From assembly GCF_029892845.1 (NCBI RefSeq), contig NZ_JARXVT010000005.1:1-64000 (forward strand): 64,000 nucleotides of DNA. The letters are read 5' to 3'. The translations under genes and the position numbers were made by a program. The notes below the pieces were generated by a model that saw only the letters and a program-made list of their open reading frames with translations, was not told the origin of the DNA and searched no databases. Below, one piece after another: positions 53,365-64,000 of this stretch. The stretch's first letter is position 1; every line of letters starts with the position of its first letter. Source of the DNA: Aurantimicrobium minutum (lineage in GTDB: Bacteria > Actinomycetota > Actinomycetes > Actinomycetales > Microbacteriaceae).

Positions 53365-54654
53365 GTGTCTCTAGAAACACAAGCAAACGATTCCAGTTTC
53401 GATACTCTCTGGGATGAATTGGTCTGGCGTGGTCTCATCCACGTCTCAACTGACGCAGATGAGCTCAAGAAGCTCTTCCAGGGCCCTCCCATCACGTATT
53501 ACTGCGGCTTTGACCCCACAGCTCCTTCCTTGCACCTCGGTAACCTTGTGCAGCTCTTGTTGCTTCGTCGTATTCAACTTGCAGGACACAATCCTCTTGG
53601 GCTTGTGGGTGGCTCTACAGGCCTCGTGGGAGATCCACGTCCCACTGCAGAGCGCACACTCAACACCAAAGAGACGGTGAATGAGTGGGTCGGTTACCTC
53701 AGCTCACAGATTTCTAAGTTTCTGAGTTTTGATGGCGCTAACGCTGCCCGCATGGTGAACAACCTGGACTGGACAGCTCCGATGTCAGCCATTGACTTCC
53801 TGCGAGACGTGGGGAAGTACTACCGCGTGGGCACCATGCTCAAGAAGGACGCTGTTTCGGCACGTTTGAACTCTGAAGCAGGTATTAGTTACACCGAGTT
53901 CAGCTACCAGATCTTGCAGGGCATGGACTTCCTTGAGCTCTACCGCAACTATGACTGCGTTTTGCAGACTGGTGGTAGTGACCAGTGGGGCAACCTGACC
54001 AGCGGCACTGATCTGATTCACCGCGCTGAGGGTAAGAGCGTTCACGCTATTGGAACACCACTCATCACCAATAGCGATGGCACCAAGTTTGGTAAGAGCG
54101 AAGGTAATGCTGTCTGGCTCGATGCCTCGATGACCAGTCCTTATGCGTTCTACCAATTCTGGCTCAACACTGACGATGCTGATGTGATTGATCGCATCAA
54201 GGTCTTTACGTTCTTGACTCGTGCTGAGATTGACGAATTAGCTCAACAGGTGGCTGATGAGCCTTTCAAACGTGCTGCACAGCGTCGTTTGGCGCTTGAG
54301 GTGACCTCATTGGTGCATGGCGAAGAAGCAACTCAGGCTGCCATTGCAGCCGCCGCTGCGCTCTTTGGACAGGGGGAGTTGTCAGAACTCGATGCCGCCA
54401 CTCTTGAGACCGCGCTGCGTGAACTTCCTCACACCACGACACCGGCGAATACTCCTGTGGCGCAGCTTTTGGTCGATACGGAGCTCTCGCAGAGCCTAGG
54501 CGCCGCACGGCGCTCTATTGCAGAGGGCGGTGTCTATCTCAACAACGAGAAGATCACTGCAGAAGACGAACTACTTGAAAATCACGTACTACCCAGTGGA
54601 ATGGCGGTTTTACGCCGTGGCAAGAAGACCCTGGCTGGCATTTTCGTCGAGTAA
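53365..54654 (+). CDS. tyrS: Tyrosyl-tRNA synthetase
   Basis: A 429-residue class I synthetase. The HIGH-like motif is PSLHLGNLV near residue 52, GGSDQWGNLTSGTDLI follows, the KMSKS-like motif is KFGKSEGNAVW near 230, and an S4 domain closes the protein (GAARRSIAEGGVYLNNEKIT). GTG 53365 follows the argH TAA immediately, so it is coupled or has an internal promoter. Confidence 0.96.
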   Translation: MSLETQANDSSFDTLWDELVWRGLIHVSTDADELKKLFQGPPITYYCGFDPTAPSLHLGNLVQLLLLRRIQLAGHNPLGLVGGSTGLVGDPRPTAERTLNTKETVNEWVGYLSSQISKFLSFDGANAARMVNNLDWTAPMSAIDFLRDVGKYYRVGTMLKKDAVSARLNSEAGISYTEFSYQILQGMDFLELYRNYDCVLQTGGSDQWGNLTSGTDLIHRAEGKSVHAIGTPLITNSDGTKFGKSEGNAVWLDASMTSPYAFYQFWLNTDDADVIDRIKVFTFLTRAEIDELAQQVADEPFKRAAQRRLALEVTSLVHGEEATQAAIAAAAALFGQGELSELDAATLETALRELPHTTTPANTPVAQLLVDTELSQSLGAARRSIAEGGVYLNNEKITAEDELLENHVLPSGMAVLRRGKKTLAGIFVE

Positions 54655-55212
54655 ATCTTGTGCGTTCCCGGGAACACAGCGTGCGACACGCCCGGGATGC
54701 GGCAGTGATTTGCTCGGACCGTAATAAACCCGTAATGTAATCACTTGTCACCCCAAAGGTGCAGAAAGCCTCAGAGCTTCTGACCTCAAGCGGGGACATT
54801 CTCAGCTACTTCGAGAAAACGCTTACGCGCACACTTGGTAGCTGAACAGGATGAAAATCCGCCACTGATCGCAATGTTGCGAACGGCAGCCTGAGTTTCA
54901 AACACTCCGGTGATGAGTTTGACAAGATCAGATTCAGTGGTAAGTTAGGACAGTTGCCCTAAACTGGTTCCGGAAGGAACTGGAGTAGGAGCGCCCGATC
55001 CTTGAGAACTCAACAGCGTGCACAATGTCAAATGCCAAAACCCGGCATCAGCTTTTAGCTGATGTACGGATTCCTTTGGATAAAAATTAAAACAACAAAG
55101 CAAGTCAGTAATGATTTGTTCTGTCAGTTTCAAACTCGTGACATTCGCCCTTATTCCGGGGAATGTCACATAAATAGATTTGCCACCAGACCTCGGTCAG
55201 GTGGCTATCAAC
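54655..55212 (+). promoter_or_regulatory. rRNA operon promoter and leader region
   Basis: No protein gene is seen. Promoter P1 is TTGCTC (54710-54715) with TAATGT (54733-54738), 17-bp spacer. Promoter P2 is TTGACA (54919-54924) with TAAGTT (54941-54946), 16-bp spacer. The leader has a CTTGAGAACTCAACAGCG segment of the type conserved before 16S in actinobacteria, hairpins at about 55043-55063 (CATCAGCT/AGCTGATG), GTGACATTC/GAATGTCAC about 55138-55169, and CCACC-GACC/GGTC-GGTGG next to the 16S start. Confidence 0.65.
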
Positions 55213-60270
<5,058 letters not shown>

Positions 60271-60403
60271 TAATCACTACACATAACCCGTTGTAAGGCT
60301 GGGTTTTGTGGCCTGTTGTTCGCGTCCACTGAGTGGTTCTCGATGTACGGTCGAGAACCTGCACATTTCGTATGTGCTCGTTTCACTTTGATATACATCA
60401 ATA
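60271..60403 (+). other. 23S-5S spacer
   Basis: A short spacer with no tRNA, containing a GTTCTCGATGT...TCGAGAAC hairpin-prone segment. Confidence 0.7.
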
Positions 60404-60524
60404 GTGTTTCGGCGGCCATAGCGAGAGGGAAACGCCCGGTTACATTCCGAACCCGGAAGCTAAGACTCTCAGCGCCGATGGTACTGCAGGGGGGACCCTG
60501 TGGGAGAGTAGGACACCGCCGGAC
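60404..60524 (+). rRNA. rrf: 5S ribosomal RNA
   Basis: GTTTCGGCGGCCATAGCG at the start, with helix I pairing GGCGG to CCGCC at the end; the internal CGAACCCGGAAGCTAAG is typical. About 121 nt. Confidence 0.95.
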
Positions 60525-60532
60525 TTATTTGT

Positions 60533-60566
60533 AAAATAGCCACCCGTTTTTACGGGTGGCTATTTT
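60533..60566 (+). terminator. rRNA operon terminator
   Basis: AAAATAGCCACCCGT and ACGGGTGGCTATTTT form a perfect 15-bp stem with a TTTT loop, shortly after 5S. Confidence 0.92.
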
Positions 60567-60635
60567 GCGTTAAGCTAGACCTTGCACCTGTTGGCGTCGC
60601 CGCAGATGCGATCAAACTACACAGAGGACTCTCTA

Positions 60636-62801
60636 ATGAGCGATAAAAACGAAGATTTCGGCACGCCTGATCGTGCTAACCGACCCCGCCGTGAAGGCCA
60701 GGGTCCCCACAACAACCGCTCAGAGGGTTCTCGAGAAGAACGTCCCAACCGCTATGGCGTTCCCCGTGATGGACAGTCACGTCCACAGCGTGGAGACCGT
60801 CCCGCAGCTGGTCGGGGGGATCGTCCCACTTACGGCGACCGTGCATCACGTCCTGATCGTTCCGATCGTCCAGGATATGCAGATCGTGGTCAGCGAGGAG
60901 AACGTCCTGCTTATGGTGACCGTCCCCAGCGCGGTGAACGTCCTTCCTATGGCGACCGTCCTGATAGGGGAGAACGTCCCCGTTACGGTGATCGTGATGC
61001 TGCACCTCGTGGGGAACGCCCACGCTACGGAGATCGTGATGCTGCTCCTCGCGGCGATCGCCCACGTTATGGAGACCGCGACGGAGCTCCACGTGGAGAG
61101 CGTCCCGCATATGGCAATCGTGATGGTGCCGCTCGTGGGGATCGTCCTTACCGCCCAGCAGGTGACCGTCCCGCATATGGCGACCGTGGTGACAGGAATG
61201 CGCGTCCAGAACGCGGAGGATTCGGTCGTGGCGGCTCTAGCGGAGCACCGCGTGGTGAGCGTCCCGGCGGAGATCGGGGTGGCAAGCCCTCTTTCGGTGA
61301 CCGCACTGGTCGTCCAGAACGTTCCGAGCGTCCTTCTTACGGTGATCGTCCTCAGCGCGGTGACCGACCTTCCTACGGTGATCGTGGTCCACGACCCGAA
61401 CGTTCAGAACGACCTTCCTACGGTGATCGTCCGCAACGAGGAGATCGTCCTTCTTACGGAAACCGCGACGGTGCGCCACGTGGTGAGCGTCCCAATTACG
61501 GAGATCGTGGGCCTCGTCCAGACCGTGGGGGAGAGCGCCCTTCTTATGGTGATCGTGGTCCCCGTCCCGAACGCTCTGAGCGTCCAAGCTATGGAGATCG
61601 TCCGCAACGTGGAGATCGTCCCTCATATGGTGACAGAGGTCCACGCCCAGATCGCGGGGGTGATCGTCCTTCTTATGGTGAGCGTTCAGAGCGCCCACGC
61701 TTCGGAGATCGCGGTGGACGTCCCGACCGTGCTGGTGCTCCACGCTTCGGTGGCCGTGATTCTGGTGGTCGTGATGACCGCACTTCCCGTTGGGAAGAGC
61801 CAGAACTTACCGAAGAGCAGCGCATGGCGCGCGAACTTCGTATGGTTCGCCCTCACCACGATGACCCCTGGATTGATGACGATGTCACAGGAGATGAGCT
61901 CGACAAGGTTGCCCGCAACGAACTGAAGACTCTCACCAAGGAGAACGCAGAACGAGTTGCCAAGCACCTCGTCATGGCCGTTCGCCTGATGGATGAGAAT
62001 CCTGAGCTTGCCCACCAGCACGTGCTGTCAGCAGCTCGTCGTGCTGGTCGTATTGCGATTGTTCGTGAGACCCTGGGCATAACTGCTTATGCAACAGGTG
62101 ACTTTGCTCTTGCGCTCCGTGAGCTGCGAACCTACCGCCGCATCTCTGGTTCTAATGAGCAGATTGCGCTCATGGTGGATGCAGAGCGTGGTGTTGGGCG
62201 TCCAGATAAGGCATTGGAGCTTGGCCGTTCTGTTGAACGCTCCACTTTGAGTGAATCAACTCAGGTTGCACTTTCTATCGCAATGTCTGGTGCTCGTTTG
62301 GATCAAGATCAGGTTGACCTAGCTCTTGCCGAGCTGGAGATTCCTCAGTTGGATCCTTCTAAGGCATTCACCTACAGCCCTGCTTTGTTTACTGCATATG
62401 CAGAGGTTCTTGAGGAACTTGGTCGTCATCAGGAAGCTGCTGAATGGACCACCTGTGCTGAAGTTGCCGAGAAGGCTCTCGTTGCTGCTGATTTGATGGA
62501 TTCTTCGGATGAAGACGAACAGGACATTGTCGTGTTCGAAGAGGAACTCGAAGGCGATGACTACGAACTCGACAATGAGGACATCGGTGATCCAGAAGGT
62601 GTCGCACTTGCAGATGTCATTAGTTCAGGCGCTTTCGAAGATGCAGACGTTGACGAGGTTGAAACCTCAGCCGAGCTAAGTGCAGAAGAAGAGGACGCGC
62701 TCATTGCTGAAGGTATCAGCCCTGATGACCTTCTTGAAGATGATGTTCGTCAGATTCTGATCGAGACTGCTCACCTGGATCCTGAGGGAGACAAGGCGTG
62801 A
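60636..62801 (+). CDS. YGDR-repeat disordered protein with C-terminal helical-repeat domain
   Basis: A 721-residue protein. Residues about 1-385 are low-complexity: about fourteen copies of YGDR set in RPSYGDRPQRGDRPSYGDR and RYGDRDAAPRGER units, rich in Arg, Gly, Asp and Pro, with no hydrophobic core. From about residue 386 a helical, TPR-like domain follows (TLTKENAERVAKHLVMAVRL, AHQHVLSAARRAGR, GDFALALRELRTYRR), and an acidic tail (DSSDEDEQD, DLLEDDVR) ends it. The Arg/Tyr pattern suggests RNA binding and condensate formation; related helical-repeat genes beside HAD hydrolases occur across Actinobacteria. The stop overlaps the next start. ATG 60636 is preferred to 60582. Confidence 0.85.
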   Translation: MSDKNEDFGTPDRANRPRREGQGPHNNRSEGSREERPNRYGVPRDGQSRPQRGDRPAAGRGDRPTYGDRASRPDRSDRPGYADRGQRGERPAYGDRPQRGERPSYGDRPDRGERPRYGDRDAAPRGERPRYGDRDAAPRGDRPRYGDRDGAPRGERPAYGNRDGAARGDRPYRPAGDRPAYGDRGDRNARPERGGFGRGGSSGAPRGERPGGDRGGKPSFGDRTGRPERSERPSYGDRPQRGDRPSYGDRGPRPERSERPSYGDRPQRGDRPSYGNRDGAPRGERPNYGDRGPRPDRGGERPSYGDRGPRPERSERPSYGDRPQRGDRPSYGDRGPRPDRGGDRPSYGERSERPRFGDRGGRPDRAGAPRFGGRDSGGRDDRTSRWEEPELTEEQRMARELRMVRPHHDDPWIDDDVTGDELDKVARNELKTLTKENAERVAKHLVMAVRLMDENPELAHQHVLSAARRAGRIAIVRETLGITAYATGDFALALRELRTYRRISGSNEQIALMVDAERGVGRPDKALELGRSVERSTLSESTQVALSIAMSGARLDQDQVDLALAELEIPQLDPSKAFTYSPALFTAYAEVLEELGRHQEAAEWTTCAEVAEKALVAADLMDSSDEDEQDIVVFEEELEGDDYELDNEDIGDPEGVALADVISSGAFEDADVDEVETSAELSAEEEDALIAEGISPDDLLEDDVRQILIETAHLDPEGDKA

Positions 62802-63877
62802 GCCTCTTCTCCAAAAAGCAGCCGGAACTAGGCCAGAGCCCCATTGCGGGAAAGGCTGTTGTTCTGGCTGACCTGGATGGTGTCGTCTATGCCGGTCCCG
62901 GTGCGATTCCACATGCAGTGGAGTCATTGAACGCTGTTGCCGAGCACATTCGTGTGGGATACATCACCAACAATGCGTCGAGAACTGCTGCAAGTGTCGC
63001 AGGTCATCTGCGCGAATTGGGTCTGAGTTGTTCTGATGAAGACATCGTGTCGTCACCTCAAGCAGCCATGCACTTGCTGGCTGATCTTGTGGAACCAGGA
63101 GCCACCATTTTGGTGGTCGGTGGTGAAGGTTTGACGTATGAGCTCGAGAAGAACGGTTATGTGGTTACGTTCTCTGCTGAGGACAATCCTGCTGCTGTGA
63201 TTCAGGGATTTTCGCCTGATTTGGGCTGGAAACAACTTGCAGAAGCATCCTTTGCTCTGAATGCACGTCCGACTGCGGATGCTTTTGGTGGCACAGCCGC
63301 GGGTGCTGGTGAAAGCGCAGGTATTCCCTGGGTTGCCACCAATATGGATTGGACGATTCCTGTTGCCCGCGGAGTGGCACCAGGCAACGGAACGCTTGTT
63401 TCTGCCGTGCACACCGCAGTGGGACGCCTGCCAGTTGTCGCTGGTAAACCAGAACTACCTATCTTCGAAGAGGCAGCCCGTCGCTTCGGCACGGCCGCCG
63501 CTCCAGAGACTGCCCTGTTTATCGGTGACCGTCTCGACACAGATGTGATGGGTGGTAATCGTGCAGGGATGAAGACGGTGCTCGTACTGACCGGTATAGA
63601 CCAAGCCAAGCAACTTCTGGCGGCACCTGCTGGTTTACGTCCCGATTACATCCTGGGCGATCTGCGTGAACTTTCTCTTCCTTATCCCACTGTGATCACG
63701 AATAAGGACGGTTCTGTCACCGTGCGCGGCGCTACCGTGCGCAAGGTCGGCATGGACCTGGCCATTGTGACAAGGGGAGAAGACAAGCTTGATCTCCTCC
63801 GGGCAGCATGCCAGGTCATCTGGGACAGTGGCCTTGCCATCTTTGGCTTCACCGTTCCAGAGGAACTCTATTCCTAA
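62798..63877 (+). CDS. HAD-IIA family phosphatase (NagD-like)
   Basis: A 359-residue HAD phosphatase. Motif I is ADLDGVVYAGPGAIP near residue 25 (nucleophile Asp), motif II in YITNNAS, and motif III/IV in GKPELPIFE and FIGDRLDTDVMGGNRAGM. The C-terminal 60 residues are an extra strand region. NagD-like enzymes dephosphorylate small sugar or glycerol phosphates; the substrate is unknown. GTG 62798 overlaps the YGDR protein stop (GTGA), so the two are one operon. Confidence 0.9.
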   Translation: MSLFSKKQPELGQSPIAGKAVVLADLDGVVYAGPGAIPHAVESLNAVAEHIRVGYITNNASRTAASVAGHLRELGLSCSDEDIVSSPQAAMHLLADLVEPGATILVVGGEGLTYELEKNGYVVTFSAEDNPAAVIQGFSPDLGWKQLAEASFALNARPTADAFGGTAAGAGESAGIPWVATNMDWTIPVARGVAPGNGTLVSAVHTAVGRLPVVAGKPELPIFEEAARRFGTAAAPETALFIGDRLDTDVMGGNRAGMKTVLVLTGIDQAKQLLAAPAGLRPDYILGDLRELSLPYPTVITNKDGSVTVRGATVRKVGMDLAIVTRGEDKLDLLRAACQVIWDSGLAIFGFTVPEELYS

Positions 63878-63886
63878 CGCTTAAAG

Positions 63887-63920
63887 CAAGAACGCCCCTG
63901 GAAAACCAGGGGCGTTCTTG
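63887..63920. terminator. Bidirectional terminator at the right end
   Basis: CAAGAACGCCCCTG (63887-63900) and CAGGGGCGTTCTTG (63907-63920) form a perfect 14-bp stem around a GAAAAC loop, between convergent genes. Confidence 0.88.
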
Positions 63921-63935
63921 TTTGTACGGTTGTGC

Positions 63936-64000
63936 TTAGTGGTGAACTTCCTTCTCTGCACCGTGACCGGTGAGTGAACGAACTTCCATTTCAGCTGCAA
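63936..64000 (-). CDS. C-terminus of an unidentified protein (partial)
   Basis: On the reverse strand a frame enters from the right edge and ends at TAA (63938-63936), reading AAEMEVRSLTGHGAEKEVHH. Only about 20 residues are present, too few for a family call. The position, convergent to the HAD gene with a terminator between, supports a real gene end. Confidence 0.45.
   Translation of the reverse strand, partial: AAEMEVRSLTGHGAEKEVHH

Noticed and set aside
60780-61760. Regularly spaced repeats that resemble a CRISPR array at first glance
   Set aside because: Repeats are in frame within one protein, vary at the base level, and have no spacer-like unique segments or cas genes nearby.
60673-61926. 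A long open frame of about 417 codons overlapping the YGDR gene in another frame
   Set aside because: It exists only because the codon-periodic repeat gives open frames in more than one register; it lacks a ribosome-binding site and its composition is an artefact of the true frame.

Overview
The window is a stretch of actinobacterial chromosome. The rRNA operon (16S without a linked spacer tRNA, conserved GAGAACT boxes ahead of 16S and 23S), mid-50s G+C, the gene orders (lexA beside a LysM gene, clpP1-clpP2-clpX, DUF1844 beside infC-rpmI-rplT, argCJB, hisC-B-H-priA) and the Microbacteriaceae-like proteins suggest a small-genome member of the Microbacteriaceae, of the freshwater Luna/Aurantimicrobium type. 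That placement comes from recognised gene content, not from a database search.

Layout. 1-482 is the end of an IS3-family element running off the left edge. 520-8489 holds housekeeping and metabolic genes (aldehyde dehydrogenase, EamA exporter, lipase, MsrA, SSB paralogue, EttA, thioesterase) and a tRNA-Arg. 8498-10187 is a small AT-rich accessory island: a membrane protein with an XRE repressor under two tandem operators, a non-coding segment with four hairpins ending in a terminator, and a DUF3800 gene. 10188-20570 holds a Rieske lipoprotein, TesB, truncated haemoglobin, MscS, PepN, RpiB, a Nei-type glycosylase, an amidohydrolase and two sugar-type ABC permeases. 20600-20902 encodes two tiny related hydrophobic proteins. 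20899-22668 is an SOS-controlled umuDC pair. After two tRNAs come tig, clpP1P2, clpX and metF, then lexA divergent from an SOS-controlled LysM protein.

32173-36100 is a histidine cluster (hisC, hisB, hisH, priA) plus an SseB-family gene. 36128-41335 is a TetR gene divergent from an MMPL pump fused to a degenerate ABC-like domain and a YhgE/Pip-type protein. 41689-47796 is the translation block infC-rpmI-rplT-trmH-pheST; infC starts with ATT behind a structured leader. 47857-54654 carries argC-J-B-F-H and tyrS, without argD, argG or argR. 55213-60566 is a complete 16S-23S-5S operon. 60636-63877 is a YGDR-repeat disordered/helical-repeat protein coupled to an HAD-IIA phosphatase. A partial reverse-strand gene ends the window.

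Two cross-cutting themes stand out. Many monocistronic or first genes have a TANNNT hexamer exactly 6 nt before the start codon and no Shine-Dalgarno sequence, the arrangement of leaderless transcription. And at least three transcription units (umuDC, lexA, the LysM gene) carry LexA-type palindromes.
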